Assembly: GCF_026341125.1 (NCBI RefSeq)
Contig: NZ_JAPEOR010000001.1
Location: forward strand, 434,001-498,000
Direction of reading: 5' to 3'
DNA from: Streptomyces sp. NBC_01142
GTDB lineage: Bacteria > Actinomycetota > Actinomycetes > Streptomycetales > Streptomycetaceae
Length of the DNA: 64,000 nt
The notes under the pieces are model-generated. The model saw only the letters and a program-made list of their open reading frames with translations. It ran no database searches and was not told where the DNA came from. This document shows positions 9,607 through 19,030 of this stretch, in pieces (the stretch's first letter is position 1; each line of letters begins with the position of its first letter). Both the position numbers and the translations under genes were made by a program.

Positions 9607-10443
9607 ATGGTGCAGATCAAGACCCCCGAGCAGATCGCGAAGATGCGTGAGGCGGGACTGGTCGTCGCCGCCATTCACGCGGCGACCCGTGAGGCAGCGG
9701 TGCCCGGCGCCACCACGAAGGATCTGGACGAGGTCGCCCGCAAGGTGATCGCCGACCACGGTGCGAAGTCGAACTTCCTGGGGTACGGCGGGTTCCCCGC
9801 GACGATCTGCACCTCGGTCAACGAGGTGGTCGTCCATGGCATCCCGGACGACAAGACCGTCCTCAAGGACGGCGACATCATCTCCATCGACGCCGGTGCG
9901 ATCATCGACGGCTGGCACGGCGACGCCGCGTACACCGCCTTCGTCGGCACCGGTCACTCGCCGCAGCTGGTCGAGCTCTCCCGGGTCACCGAGGAGTCGA
10001 TGTGGGCCGGTATCGCCGCGATGAAGAACGGCAACCGGCTCATCGACGTCTCCCGCGCCATCGAGACGTACATCCGCCGCCAGCCGCGTCCGGTCTCCGG
10101 CAAGTACGGGATCATCGAGGAGTACGGCGGCCACGGCATCGGCACCGAGATGCACATGGATCCGCATCTGCTGAACTACGTCTCCAAGAAGCGCGGCCGC
10201 GGCCCGAAGCTGGTCCCCGGCTTCTGCCTGGCGATCGAGCCGATGGTCTCGCTGGGCACTCCGCACACCGAGGTGCTGCAGGACGACTGGACGGTCATCA
10301 CCACGGACGGCACCTGGTCCTCCCACTGGGAGCACTCGGTCGCGGTGACCGAGGAGGGGCCGCTGGTGCTGACCGCACCGGACGGCGGCAGGGCGAAGCT
10401 CGCGGAGCTGGGCATCACCGCGGCGCCGGACCCCCTGGCATGA
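9607..10443 (+). CDS. map: Methionine aminopeptidase, type I
   Basis: 278 residues, start MVQIKTPEQIAKMREAGL. Removes the initiator methionine. The five metal ligands are in place: Asp in SIDAGAIID, Asp in GWHGDAAY, His in YGGHGIGTEMH, Glu in LAIEPMVSLG and Glu in SHWEHSVAV. No N-terminal zinc-finger or SH3-binding extension, so it is the short type. Typically located between adk and infA in actinobacteria. Confidence 0.96.
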   Translation: MVQIKTPEQIAKMREAGLVVAAIHAATREAAVPGATTKDLDEVARKVIADHGAKSNFLGYGGFPATICTSVNEVVVHGIPDDKTVLKDGDIISIDAGAIIDGWHGDAAYTAFVGTGHSPQLVELSRVTEESMWAGIAAMKNGNRLIDVSRAIETYIRRQPRPVSGKYGIIEEYGGHGIGTEMHMDPHLLNYVSKKRGRGPKLVPGFCLAIEPMVSLGTPHTEVLQDDWTVITTDGTWSSHWEHSVAVTEEGPLVLTAPDGGRAKLAELGITAAPDPLA

Positions 10444-10474
10444 TGATCTACGTTGTAGGGCAAACTTCCCCGAT

Positions 10475-10503
10475 TCGTCTTTCCGGGTGCCCTGACGTAG
10501 ACT
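10475..10503 (+). promoter_or_regulatory. Possible promoter of infA
   Basis: A good -10-like hexamer TAGACT (10498-10503) sits about 80 bp upstream of infA. The -35 is weak (tcgtct, 17-bp spacing). The call rests on the -10 and the 139-bp gap. Confidence 0.35.
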
Positions 10504-10582
10504 GACTCGTCGGCTCTCGTGCACCCGCATGTCTTCATGCGCGCACGGAGCTGATCAAGGTAGCCGATTCGAAAGGCGAAGC

Positions 10583-10804
10583 GTGGCCAAGAAGCAAGGT
10601 GCCATCGAAATCGAGGGCACCGTGATCGAGTCTCTCCCGAACGCCATGTTCAAGGTGGAGCTCCAGAACGGTCACAAGGTCCTCGCGCACATCAGCGGCA
10701 AGATGCGGATGCACTACATCCGTATCCTCCCGGATGACCGGGTCGTGGTGGAGCTCTCTCCGTACGACCTGACGCGTGGCCGGATCGTCTACCGATACAA
10801 GTAG
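10583..10804 (+). CDS. infA: Translation initiation factor IF-1
   Basis: 73 residues, GTG start with gaaagg upstream. Single S1/OB-fold protein ([38 protein letters not shown]). Binds the 30S A-site during initiation. Followed by rpmJ, rpsM and rpsK as in most actinobacteria. Confidence 0.98.
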   Translation: MAKKQGAIEIEGTVIESLPNAMFKVELQNGHKVLAHISGKMRMHYIRILPDDRVVVELSPYDLTRGRIVYRYK

Positions 10805-10865
10805 ATCTTGCCCGCACCACGCTTCGGCGCGGTGGGTGGCACTGACCCGGAGAACCTGACATCCC

Positions 10866-10979
10866 ATGAAGGTCAAGCCGAGCGTCAAGAAGATCTGCGA
10901 CAAGTGCAAGGTGATCCGCCGTCACGGTCGGGTCATGGTCATCTGCGACAACCTGCGCCACAAGCAGCGCCAGGGCTGA
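10866..10979 (+). CDS. rpmJ: 50S ribosomal protein L36
   Basis: 37 residues read directly from the sequence: [20 protein letters not shown] continuing to a tail HKQRQG. The zinc ligands C11, C14, C27 and H32 are all present, so this is the zinc-binding (C+) form. ATG start 61 bp after infA. Confidence 0.96.
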   Translation: MKVKPSVKKICDKCKVIRRHGRVMVICDNLRHKQRQG

Positions 10980-11065
10980 AGCACGACCTGCACCTCGCAG
11001 TACTTCGCGCGACGCACGTAATACGTACATACGCAGCACCCGACGCCCAGTGATGGGCTCGACAC

Positions 11066-11083
11066 CCCCGGCGGAGGCCGGGG
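11066..11083 (+). terminator. Hairpin in the rpmJ-rpsM gap
   Basis: 7-bp GC stem (CCCCGGC/GCCGGGG) with GGAG loop in the 191-bp leader of rpsM. It could be an attenuator or simply GC-rich sequence. Confidence 0.35.
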
Positions 11084-11170
11084 ACCCGGAAGCACGCCTC
11101 GGTACCCCGTTGGGGGAGGCGGCCCGGGAGCGGTCCTGCGGAAGACCTCCGAAATCAACAGGAGCCATGA

Positions 11171-11551
11171 ATGGCACGCCTTTCCGGCGTTGACCTCCCG
11201 CGCGAAAAGCGCGTTGAGATCGCCCTCACCTACGTCTTTGGCATCGGGCGCACCCGGTCCAAGGAGGCCCTCGCCGCCACCGGTGTCAACCCCAACACCC
11301 GCGTTCGTGACCTGGCCGAAGAAGACCTGGTCAAGCTCCGCGAGTACGTGGACGCCAACCTCAAGACCGAGGGTGACCTCCGTCGCGAGATCCAGGCCGA
11401 CATCCGCCGCAAGGTCGAGATCGGCTGCTACCAGGGTCTGCGCCACCGCCGTGGCCTCCCGGTCCACGGCCAGCGCACCAGCACGAACGCTCGTACCCGC
11501 AAGGGCCCGCGTCGCGCGATCGCCGGCAAGAAGAAGCCGGGCAAGAAGTAG
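11171..11551 (+). CDS. rpsM: 30S ribosomal protein S13
   Basis: 126 residues starting [19 protein letters not shown], with aacaggagcc upstream. The helix-two-turn-helix region and the basic tail ([14 protein letters not shown]) contact P-site tRNA and S19. First gene of the alpha operon. Confidence 0.97.
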   Translation: MARLSGVDLPREKRVEIALTYVFGIGRTRSKEALAATGVNPNTRVRDLAEEDLVKLREYVDANLKTEGDLRREIQADIRRKVEIGCYQGLRHRRGLPVHGQRTSTNARTRKGPRRAIAGKKKPGKK

Positions 11552-11654
11552 TCCTCAGCAGGACGCATTGCGGTCTTTCGGGGGGCGACTCCCGGATCCC
11601 CGCACATCAAGCGGTCTTCGCTGTAGGACCGACCACCTCCCGTAGGAGATATAG

Positions 11655-12059
11655 ATGCCCCCCAAGGGTCGTCAGGGCGCTGCCAAGAAGGTGCGCCGCA
11701 AGGAAAAGAAGAACGTCGCTCACGGGCACGCCCACATCAAGAGCACGTTCAACAACACGATCGTCTCGATCACCGACCCCTCGGGCAACGTGATCTCCTG
11801 GGCCTCCGCCGGCCACGTCGGCTTCAAGGGCTCGCGCAAGTCCACCCCCTTCGCCGCGCAGATGGCCGCCGAGTCGGCCGCCCGCCGCGCGCAGGAGCAC
11901 GGCATGCGCAAGGTCGACGTCTTCGTCAAGGGTCCCGGCTCCGGCCGTGAGACCGCGATCCGCTCCCTCCAGGCCACGGGCCTCGAGGTCGGTTCGATCC
12001 AGGACGTCACCCCCACCCCGCACAACGGCTGCCGCCCCCCGAAGCGGAGGCGCGTCTGA
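11655..12059 (+). CDS. rpsK: 30S ribosomal protein S11
   Basis: 134 residues. The segments [38 protein letters not shown] and [13 protein letters not shown] are diagnostic. S11 lies on the 30S platform near the E-site. Good ribosome-binding site (taggagat). Confidence 0.97.
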   Translation: MPPKGRQGAAKKVRRKEKKNVAHGHAHIKSTFNNTIVSITDPSGNVISWASAGHVGFKGSRKSTPFAAQMAAESAARRAQEHGMRKVDVFVKGPGSGRETAIRSLQATGLEVGSIQDVTPTPHNGCRPPKRRRV

Positions 12060-12062
12060 CCC

Positions 12063-12081
12063 CAGATGCTTGACGCATCTG
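12063..12081 (+). terminator. Small hairpin after rpsK
   Basis: 7-bp stem (CAGATGC/GCATCTG) with a 5-nt loop, 4 bp after the rpsK stop, in the 156-bp gap before rpoA. Possible attenuator. Confidence 0.4.
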
Positions 12082-12215
12082 TGGTTTCGGCCGCTTTTTC
12101 GGCTTGAAGGTTCGGGCGGTACGGCTCTTCGGGGGCGTGCCGCCCGTACCCTTGCGGTACCAGCAGTACATCAGGACATCAAATAGTGGGTGTCCATGAC
12201 TGAAGGATTCACAAC

Positions 12216-13238
12216 ATGCTGATCGCTCAGCGCCCCTCGCTGACCGAAGAGGTCGTCGACGAGTACCGCTCCCGGTTCGTGATCGAGCCCCTGGAGCCGG
12301 GCTTCGGCTACACCCTCGGCAACTCCCTGCGTCGTACGCTCCTCTCCTCGATCCCGGGTGCGGCTGTCACGTCCATCCGTATCGACGGTGTCCTGCACGA
12401 GTTCACCACCGTGCCGGGCGTCAAGGAGGACGTCACCGACCTCATCCTGAACATCAAGCAGCTGGTCGTCTCCTCGGAGCACGACGAGCCGGTCGTGATG
12501 TACCTGCGCAAGCAGGGTCCCGGCCTGGTCACCGCTGCTGACATCGCCCCGCCGGCCGGCGTCGAGGTCCACAACCCGGACCTCGTTCTCGCGACGCTGA
12601 ACGGCAAGGGCAAGCTGGAGATGGAGCTGACCGTCGAGCGCGGTCGCGGCTACGTCTCCGCCGTGCAGAACAAGCAGGTGGGCCAGGAGATCGGCCGTAT
12701 TCCGGTCGACTCCATCTACTCGCCGGTGCTCAAGGTCACGTACAAGGTCGAGGCGACCCGTGTCGAGCAGCGCACCGACTTCGACAAGCTGATCGTCGAT
12801 GTCGAGACCAAGCAGGCCATGCGTCCGCGTGACGCCATGGCGTCGGCCGGTAAGACCCTGGTCGAGCTGTTCGGTCTGGCGCGCGAGCTCAACATCGACG
12901 CCGAGGGCATCGACATGGGTCCGTCCCCGACGGACGCCGCGCTCGCTGCCGACCTGGCGCTGCCGATCGAGGAGCTCGAGCTCACCGTTCGTTCGTACAA
13001 CTGCCTCAAGCGCGAGGGCATCCACTCCGTGGGTGAGCTCGTGGCGCGTTCCGAGGCGGACCTGCTCGACATCCGCAACTTCGGTGCGAAGTCGATCGAC
13101 GAGGTCAAGGCGAAGCTGGCCGGCATGGGCCTGGCCCTCAAGGACAGCCCGCCCGGATTCGACCCGACCGCCGCTGCGGACGCCTTCGGCGCGGACGACG
13201 ACGCGGACGCCGGCTTCGTGGAGACCGAGCAGTACTGA
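12216..13238 (+). CDS. rpoA: DNA-directed RNA polymerase subunit alpha
   Basis: 340 residues, ATG start. The N-terminal assembly domain ([20 protein letters not shown], residues about 1-230) is followed by a linker and the C-terminal DNA- and activator-binding domain ([39 protein letters not shown]). The acidic tail ([12 protein letters not shown]) is typical of streptomycetes. Single-copy essential gene. Confidence 0.98.
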   Translation: MLIAQRPSLTEEVVDEYRSRFVIEPLEPGFGYTLGNSLRRTLLSSIPGAAVTSIRIDGVLHEFTTVPGVKEDVTDLILNIKQLVVSSEHDEPVVMYLRKQGPGLVTAADIAPPAGVEVHNPDLVLATLNGKGKLEMELTVERGRGYVSAVQNKQVGQEIGRIPVDSIYSPVLKVTYKVEATRVEQRTDFDKLIVDVETKQAMRPRDAMASAGKTLVELFGLARELNIDAEGIDMGPSPTDAALAADLALPIEELELTVRSYNCLKREGIHSVGELVARSEADLLDIRNFGAKSIDEVKAKLAGMGLALKDSPPGFDPTAAADAFGADDDADAGFVETEQY

Positions 13239-13251
13239 TCGCCTTACGGCA

Positions 13252-13279
13252 GGGGTGCCCGGGATCTTCCGGGTGCCCC
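13252..13279 (+). terminator. Hairpin after rpoA
   Basis: 11-bp stem with two G-U pairs (GGGGTGCCCGG against CCGGGTGCCCC) and a 6-nt loop, 13 bp after rpoA. Possible attenuator between rpoA and rplQ. Confidence 0.5.
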
Positions 13280-13426
13280 GCGCCGGGGCTGAGGCTCTGT
13301 CCTCAAAACGCCGGACGGACGGTAAGCCGCCGTCCGCGCGTGCACCTGACTTCCGTGGGGCGGCCGCCTCGCGGGAACTGACACCGGTACCTGATACGGC
13401 CGGTGCAGCACACAAGGAGAAACACC

Positions 13427-13921
13427 ATGCCGCGTCCCGCAAAGGGTGCCCGTCTGGGCGGCAGCGCCGCGCACGAGAAGCTGCTTCTGGCGAACCTCGC
13501 CAAGTCGCTGTTCGAGCACGGCCGCATCACCACGACCGAGGCCAAGGCCCGCCGCCTGCGTCCGGTCGCCGAGCGCCTGATCACCAAGGCGAAGAAGGGC
13601 GACATCCACAACCGTCGCCTGGTGCTGCAGTCGATCACGGACAAGGGCGTTGTCCACACGCTCTTCACCGAGATCGCTCCCCGCTACGCCGAGCGCCCGG
13701 GTGGCTACACCCGTATCACCAAGATCGGCAACCGTCGTGGCGACAACGCCCCGATGGCTGTGATCGAGCTGGTCGAGGGTGAGATCGCGAAGAAGGCGAC
13801 CGTCGACGAGGCCGAGGCCGCTACCAAGCGCGCGGTCAAGGAAGACGCCCTCAAGAAGGACGAGCCCAAGGGCGAGTCCGAGGACGCCGCTCCGGCGGCC
13901 GACGAGTCCAAGGACGCCTGA
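13427..13921 (+). CDS. rplQ: 50S ribosomal protein L17 with acidic C-terminal extension
   Basis: 164 residues. Start [20 protein letters not shown] with aaggaga upstream; an in-frame GTG/ATG eight codons earlier is less likely. The L17 core ends near residue 120, followed by about 40 mostly Lys/Asp/Glu/Ala residues, a length typical of actinobacterial L17. Confidence 0.96.
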   Translation: MPRPAKGARLGGSAAHEKLLLANLAKSLFEHGRITTTEAKARRLRPVAERLITKAKKGDIHNRRLVLQSITDKGVVHTLFTEIAPRYAERPGGYTRITKIGNRRGDNAPMAVIELVEGEIAKKATVDEAEAATKRAVKEDALKKDEPKGESEDAAPAADESKDA

Positions 13922-13939
13922 GCGTTCTGAGGCTGACGG

Positions 13940-13973
13940 ACGGGCCCGTATCCCTTCGGGGGTGCGGGCCCGT
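13940..13973 (+). terminator. Terminator after rplQ
   Basis: 11-bp stem ACGGGCCCGTA/TGCGGGCCCGT (one G-U), extended inside by CCC-TTCG-GGG, 18 bp after rplQ and 22 bp before truA. Good candidate for the end of the alpha operon. Confidence 0.7.
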
Positions 13974-13995
13974 TCCGCTTTGAGAGGATCAGCGC

Positions 13996-14877
13996 GTGAG
14001 CGATGAGGTGGAGCCCGGGTGCGTCCGGGTGCGGCTGGATCTGTCGTACGACGGCAAGGACTTCTCCGGGTGGGCGAAGCAGCCCAGCGGCCGGCGCACG
14101 GTCCAGGGTGAGATCGAGGACGCGCTGCGTACGGTGACGCGGTCCTCGCGGACGTACGAGCTGACCGTCGCGGGGCGTACCGATGCCGGTGTGCACGCGC
14201 GCGGGCAGGTGGCGCACGTCGATCTGCCGCAGGACGTATGGGCCGAGCACCGGGACAAGCTGCTGCGGCGGCTTGCCGGGCGGCTCTCCCACGATGTGCG
14301 GGTGTGGCGGGTCGCCGAGGCGCCCGCCGGGTTCAACGCGCGCTTCTCGGCGGTCTGGCGGCGGTACGCGTACCGGGTGACCGACAACCCCGGGGGCGTG
14401 GATCCGCTGCTGCGCGGTCATGTGCTGTGGCACGACTGGGCGTTGGACGTCGACGCCATGAACGCCGCGGCCGCCGGGCTGGTCGGGGAGCACGACTTCG
14501 CGGCGTACTGCAAGAAGCGCGAGGGCGCCACGACCATCCGTACGCTGCAGAAGCTTCAGTGGGAGCGGGACGCGAGCGGGGTCATCACGGCGACCGTGCG
14601 GGCAGACGCCTTCTGCCACAACATGGTGCGCTCGCTGGTCGGCGCCCTGCTGTTCGTCGGTGACGGGCACCGGCCGGTGGAGTGGCCGGCGAAGGTGCTG
14701 GCCGCGGGGGTACGGGACTCGGCCGTCCATGTGGTGCGGCCGCACGGCCTGACGCTGGAGGAAGTCGGCTACCCCGCCGACGAGTTGCTGGCCGCCCGGA
14801 GCCGGGAGGCCCGCAATATGCGCACCCTGCCCGTCCTGCCCGGGTCTGCCGCCGACGGGAGCGGTGGCTGCTGCTGA
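13996..14877 (+). CDS. truA: tRNA pseudouridine synthase A
   Basis: 293 residues, GTG start. Isomerises U38-U40 in tRNA anticodon stems. The catalytic aspartate lies in [34 protein letters not shown] and [15 protein letters not shown] are family motifs. Slightly longer than the E. coli enzyme owing to the C-terminal tail. Its place after rplQ is standard. Confidence 0.95.
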   Translation: MSDEVEPGCVRVRLDLSYDGKDFSGWAKQPSGRRTVQGEIEDALRTVTRSSRTYELTVAGRTDAGVHARGQVAHVDLPQDVWAEHRDKLLRRLAGRLSHDVRVWRVAEAPAGFNARFSAVWRRYAYRVTDNPGGVDPLLRGHVLWHDWALDVDAMNAAAAGLVGEHDFAAYCKKREGATTIRTLQKLQWERDASGVITATVRADAFCHNMVRSLVGALLFVGDGHRPVEWPAKVLAAGVRDSAVHVVRPHGLTLEEVGYPADELLAARSREARNMRTLPVLPGSAADGSGGCC

Positions 14878-14989
14878 GGCAGAGGGCCACCGTCCCCCCG
14901 CGCGGGCGGATCAGGCGCGCCCGGCGCCCTGTGCGTCGCACAGCCGGATCGGCGGTACCGGGCTGCGGTGTGCCCTCGGTCCGCCCGGA

Positions 14990-15955
14990 TCAGCCCGCGG
15001 CGGGAGCGGTGGCCGCCGCCGAGGCCTGGGCCTCGCCGCGGCGCACGATCTGACGGAAGGTGAACTCCGCCAGGTCGTCGCCCGTCTGGAAGGCCTTGGC
15101 GTCGCTCTTGGTGACGGACTTGGCCTTGGTGTAGCCGGTGGCGGTGAAGTAGGCGTACCGGCCGTAGGAGTTGGACACGAAGCGGCAGACCGGGCCGCCC
15201 TTGCAGAAGGCGGGGACGCCCGAGCCGGCGAGCGGGGTGATGTTGCCGTCGGCCTGCTGCTGGGCCTTCTTCGCCTCCGCCTCGGTACCGAAGACCGCGA
15301 CACCGATGGTGACCGCGATGCCGTCCTTGCTGTACGTGGCACGGAAGACCTGGTCGCAGCCGTTGGCGTCGAGGACCGAGCCGAGGGCGCCCTGGGTGGC
15401 GGCGGCGCAGTTGCCGGTGCGGGCCGTGGCGTGCTTGGCGTAGACGCGGTCGCCCATCGTCAGCTTCTTGCCGGGGAAGAGGGTGTCGGCGCTCAGCGGC
15501 GCCGTGTCCTTCTTCTCGTTGGAGATGAAGTCCTTCGGGTTGGGCGGGGGCAGGGGTGCCACCGAGGAGAAGGACGGATCGGGCTGGGTGGTGTCCTTGG
15601 GCAGGTCGGTGGGCGCGGGCAGTTCGCTCGCGTTCTTGTCCGAGGCCCGGTTGCTGTCGTCACTGTTGGAGGAGACGATCGCGGTCGCCACGATGCCGGC
15701 GATGGCGGCGGTGGCGAGCGCTCCGCCGCCGACCAGCAGCCACCTCCTGCGACGGGCGCGGGCGGCGGAGGCGTCCGCGAGCGCGGCCCAGTCCGGTGCG
15801 GCGCCGCTGCCGGAGCTGCCGTATCCGCCGGATCCGAGTCCGTACGGATCCGGTGCGGCCGGCCCGGATCCGTACGGGTCCTGGCTCTGTCCTCGGTACG
15901 GGTCCTGGTTCTGTCCACCGGGGCCCCACTGAGGTCCCCCTTGCCCAAAGCTCAT
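14990..15955 (-). CDS. Membrane-anchored protein with DPYG-rich cytoplasmic region
   Basis: 321 residues starting MSFGQGGPQWGPGG; upstream in-frame starts give an implausible Pro/Arg-rich extension. Residues about 1-60 are rich in Gly/Pro/Gln with repeated DPYG units. One transmembrane helix (WLLVGGGALATAAIAGIVAT, about residues 90-115) follows, then an Asp/Pro-rich linker and an extracellular domain of about 180 residues with two cysteine pairs. I recognise no catalytic motif. Convergent with truA and divergent from the ABC-F gene. Probably a conserved streptomycete surface protein of unknown role. Confidence 0.8.
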   Translation of the reverse strand: MSFGQGGPQWGPGGQNQDPYRGQSQDPYGSGPAAPDPYGLGSGGYGSSGSGAAPDWAALADASAARARRRRWLLVGGGALATAAIAGIVATAIVSSNSDDSNRASDKNASELPAPTDLPKDTTQPDPSFSSVAPLPPPNPKDFISNEKKDTAPLSADTLFPGKKLTMGDRVYAKHATARTGNCAAATQGALGSVLDANGCDQVFRATYSKDGIAVTIGVAVFGTEAEAKKAQQQADGNITPLAGSGVPAFCKGGPVCRFVSNSYGRYAYFTATGYTKAKSVTKSDAKAFQTGDDLAEFTFRQIVRRGEAQASAAATAPAAG

Positions 15956-16010
15956 GCCGCGCATCCTAAACCTGTTAGGCGGAGGCGGTAACGGCAGCGA
16001 GAATCGGAGC

Positions 16011-17633
16011 ATGGGACATCTTGAGGCCGCGCATCTGGAGTACTACCTACCGGACGGACGGGTGCTCCTCGGCGATGCCTCGTTCCGGGTGGGTGAGGGC
16101 GCGGTGGTCGCCCTGGTAGGGGCGAACGGCGCCGGGAAGACAACGCTGCTGCGGCTGATGGCCGGGGAACTTCAGCCGCACGGCGGGACGGTGACGGTCA
16201 GTGGCGGGCTGGGTGTGATGCAGCAGTTCGTCGGGTCGGTGCGGGACGAGCGTACGGTCCGGGACCTGCTGGTGTCGGTCGCCCAGCCCCGGATCAGGGA
16301 AGCGGCCGCCGCGGTGGACGCCGCCGAGCACGGGATCCTGACGGTCGACGACGAGGCCGCCCAGATGCGGTACGCGCAGGCGCTGAGCGACTGGGCGGAG
16401 GCGCGGGGGTACGAGGCCGAGACCGTCTGGGACATGTGCACGACGGCGGCGCTGGGTGTCCCGTACGAGAAGGCGCAGTGGCGCGAGCTGAAGACGCTCA
16501 GCGGGGGCGAGCAGAAGCGGCTGGTGCTGGAGGCGCTGCTGCGGGGCCCCGACGAGGTGCTGCTGCTCGACGAGCCGGACAACTATCTGGACGTGCCGGG
16601 CAAGCGGTGGCTCGAGGAGCGGCTGAAGGAGACCCGTAAGACGGTCCTCTTCGTCTCCCACGACCGGGAGCTGCTGGCGCGGACGGCCGAGCGGATCGTG
16701 AGTGTGGAGCCCAGTCCGGCGGGGTCGGACGTATGGGTGCACGGAGGCGGCTTCGGTACCTACCACGCGGCGCGCAAGGAACGCTTCGCGCGGTTCGAGG
16801 AGCTGAAGCGGCGCTGGGACGAGGAGCACGCCCGTCTCAGGGCCCTGGTGCTGCGGCTGCGGCAGCAGGCGGCGAGCAGCCCCGACATGGCGTCGCGGTA
16901 CCGGGCGATGCAGACCCGCTTCAAGAAGTTCGAGGAGGCGGGGCCGCCGCCGGAGCCGCCGCGCGAGCAGGAGATCCGGATGCGGCTGCGGGGCGGCCGG
17001 ACCGGGGTGCGGGCGCTGACCTGCGCGGGGCTCGAGCTGACCGGTCTGATGAAGCCGTTCGACCTGGAGATCTTCTACGGGGAGCGGGTCGCGGTGCTCG
17101 GGTCGAACGGGTCCGGCAAGTCGCACTTCCTGCGGCTGATGGCGGGGGACGGGTCGGTGGCGCACACGGGGGAGTGGAAGCTGGGCGCGCGGGTGGTGCC
17201 CGGGCACTTCGCGCAGACCCACGCGCATCCCGAGCTGCTGGGGCGCACACTGGTCGACATCCTGTGGACGGAGCACGCGAAGGACCGGGGCGGCGCGATG
17301 AGTGTGCTGCGGCGGTACGAGCTGGAGCGGCAGGGGGACCAGCCCTTCGAGAAGCTGTCGGGCGGACAGCAGGCGCGGTTCCAGATTCTGCTGCTGGAGC
17401 TCGAGGGGACGACGGCACTGCTGCTCGACGAGCCGACCGACAACCTGGACCTGGAGAGCGCGGAGGCGCTGCAGGACGGGCTGGAGGCGTACGAGGGCAC
17501 GGTGCTGGCGGTCACGCACGACAGGTGGTTCGCCCGGTCCTTCGACCGGTATCTGGTGTTCGGCTCGGACGGTGTGGTGCGGGAGACGGCGGAGCCGGTG
17601 TGGGACGAGCGGAGGGTGGAGCGCGCCCGCTAG
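16011..17633 (+). CDS. ABC-F family ATPase
   Basis: 540 residues with two ABC domains and no membrane segments, the ABC-F architecture (ribosome-associated translation factors or antibiotic-resistance proteins). First domain: Walker A GANGAGKTT, signature LSGGEQKR, Walker B LLLDEPDNYLD. Second: GSNGSGKS, LSGGQQAR, LLLDEPTDNLD. The linker between them is charged and helical. Start at 16011 uses ggagc; an ATG at 15954 would overlap the divergent gene. A housekeeping role is likelier than dedicated resistance, but the sequence alone cannot decide. Confidence 0.88.
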   Translation: MGHLEAAHLEYYLPDGRVLLGDASFRVGEGAVVALVGANGAGKTTLLRLMAGELQPHGGTVTVSGGLGVMQQFVGSVRDERTVRDLLVSVAQPRIREAAAAVDAAEHGILTVDDEAAQMRYAQALSDWAEARGYEAETVWDMCTTAALGVPYEKAQWRELKTLSGGEQKRLVLEALLRGPDEVLLLDEPDNYLDVPGKRWLEERLKETRKTVLFVSHDRELLARTAERIVSVEPSPAGSDVWVHGGGFGTYHAARKERFARFEELKRRWDEEHARLRALVLRLRQQAASSPDMASRYRAMQTRFKKFEEAGPPPEPPREQEIRMRLRGGRTGVRALTCAGLELTGLMKPFDLEIFYGERVAVLGSNGSGKSHFLRLMAGDGSVAHTGEWKLGARVVPGHFAQTHAHPELLGRTLVDILWTEHAKDRGGAMSVLRRYELERQGDQPFEKLSGGQQARFQILLLELEGTTALLLDEPTDNLDLESAEALQDGLEAYEGTVLAVTHDRWFARSFDRYLVFGSDGVVRETAEPVWDERRVERAR

Positions 17634-17645
17634 GGCGGGCGCGTT

Positions 17646-17675
17646 TTGACCCATACGGGGCTGCGCGGGTAGTCT
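17646..17675 (+). promoter_or_regulatory. HrdB-type promoter of rplM-rpsI
   Basis: -35 TTGACC (17646-17651) and -10 TAGTCT (17670-17675) with 18-bp spacing, just after the ABC-F gene. The predicted start is about 180 bp upstream of rplM, leaving a long leader that may carry autoregulation. Confidence 0.7.
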
Positions 17676-17862
17676 CGTCGATTGTTATGCGTATTGGCTT
17701 CGTCGTTCTCACGCGAAGGGCCCTTACGTAGGTTCCCTGGAGCAGTTTCCAGTGGCTCGCATACGGGCTTCGTCCCCGGCATTGTGAGCCCCAGCTGCAT
17801 GATCGCTTCAGAGGATTTCGTGTGTCTGGAACCCATCCACCGAAGAAGCGAAGGCTACGACC

Positions 17863-18306
17863 GTGCGTACGTACAGCCCCAAGCCCGGCGATGTCACGCG
17901 CCAGTGGCACATCATCGACGCGCAGGACATCGTCCTGGGCCGTCTGGCGACTACGGCAGCGAACCTCCTCCGGGGCAAGCACAAGCCGATCTACGCCCCC
18001 CACATGGACATGGGCGACTTCGTCATCATCGTCAACGCCGAGAAGGTTCACCTTTCCGGCAACAAGAAGACCCAGAAGATGGCGTACCGCCACTCCGGCT
18101 ACCCGGGTGGTCTCCGCTCGGTCCGCTACGACGAGCTTCTCGCCAAGAGCCCGGAGAAGGCTGTGGAGAAGGCCATCAAGGGCATGATCCCCAAGAACAC
18201 CCTGGGCCGTCAGATGCTCTCGAAGCTGAAGATCTACGCGGGCGCCGAGCACCCGCACGCTGCTCAGCAGCCGGTCCCGTTCGAGATCACCCAGGTCGCG
18301 CAGTAG
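17863..18306 (+). CDS. rplM: 50S ribosomal protein L13
   Basis: 147 residues, GTG start ([20 protein letters not shown]). The conserved [19 protein letters not shown] and [20 protein letters not shown] are present. L13 is an early 50S assembly protein. Forms a two-gene operon with rpsI. Confidence 0.97.
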   Translation: MRTYSPKPGDVTRQWHIIDAQDIVLGRLATTAANLLRGKHKPIYAPHMDMGDFVIIVNAEKVHLSGNKKTQKMAYRHSGYPGGLRSVRYDELLAKSPEKAVEKAIKGMIPKNTLGRQMLSKLKIYAGAEHPHAAQQPVPFEITQVAQ

Positions 18307-18350
18307 TTCCGGCCACCCCCTAAGACGTACAGAAAGATCTGAGGAGAATC

Positions 18351-18887
18351 GTGGCCGAGACCACTGCAGAGACGACCGCCGACGACGTGGCGGGCACCGA
18401 GGCCGAAGAGACCTTCGCCGAGGTGACCACCTTCGAGTCGGAGGTTCCCGTCGAGGGTGAGTACACCAGCGAGTCGCTGGCCTCCCGCTTCGGCGACCCG
18501 CAGCCCGCGGCCGGCCTTGGCCGTCGCAAGAACGCCATCGCCCGCGTCCGGATCGTTCCGGGCACCGGCAAGTGGAAGATCAACGGTCGCACCCTTGAGG
18601 AGTACTTCCCCAACAAGGTGCACCAGCAGGAAGTCAACGAGCCCTTCAAGGTGCTCGAGCTCGACAACCGCTACGACGTCATCGCCCGCATCTCGGGTGG
18701 CGGCGTCTCGGGTCAGGCCGGTGCCCTGCGCCTCGGCGTGGCCCGCGCCCTGAACGAGGCGGACGTGGACAACAACCGCGCCCCGCTGAAGAAGGCCGGC
18801 TTCCTCTCCCGCGACGACCGTGCGGTCGAGCGCAAGAAGGCCGGTCTCAAGAAGGCCCGCAAGGCCCCGCAGTACAGCAAGCGCTAA
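18351..18887 (+). CDS. rpsI: 30S ribosomal protein S9 with acidic N-terminal extension
   Basis: 178 residues, GTG start with gaggaga upstream. About 45 Ala/Thr/Glu-rich residues precede the canonical S9 domain ([20 protein letters not shown] to RAPQYSKR-type tail). The C-terminal Lys-Arg reaches the P-site tRNA anticodon loop. The acidic extension is usual in actinobacteria. Confidence 0.96.
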   Translation: MAETTAETTADDVAGTEAEETFAEVTTFESEVPVEGEYTSESLASRFGDPQPAAGLGRRKNAIARVRIVPGTGKWKINGRTLEEYFPNKVHQQEVNEPFKVLELDNRYDVIARISGGGVSGQAGALRLGVARALNEADVDNNRAPLKKAGFLSRDDRAVERKKAGLKKARKAPQYSKR

Positions 18888-18917
18888 ATCGCACGCTGGC
18901 CTGTACGGCTTTTCGTT

Positions 18918-18948
18918 CGCCCCGGCGGCACTCAGTGCCGCCGGGGCG
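18918..18948 (+). terminator. Terminator after rpsI
   Basis: 14-bp perfect stem (CGCCCCGGCGGCAC/GTGCCGCCGGGGCG) with a 3-nt loop, followed by ttcgttt, 31 bp after rpsI. Confidence 0.8.
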
Positions 18949-19030
18949 TTCGTTTATGGACCACCTCGGGCGTATAACGGGCCTGGACGCCCAGAGGCCT
19001 GGATTTTCGGAGCATTCTCGGAGGACAGCT

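Noticed and set aside
14990..16012. Upstream extension of the DPYG protein to 16012
   Set aside because: It would overlap the start region of the divergent ABC-F gene and adds a Pro/Arg-rich stretch with no family support.
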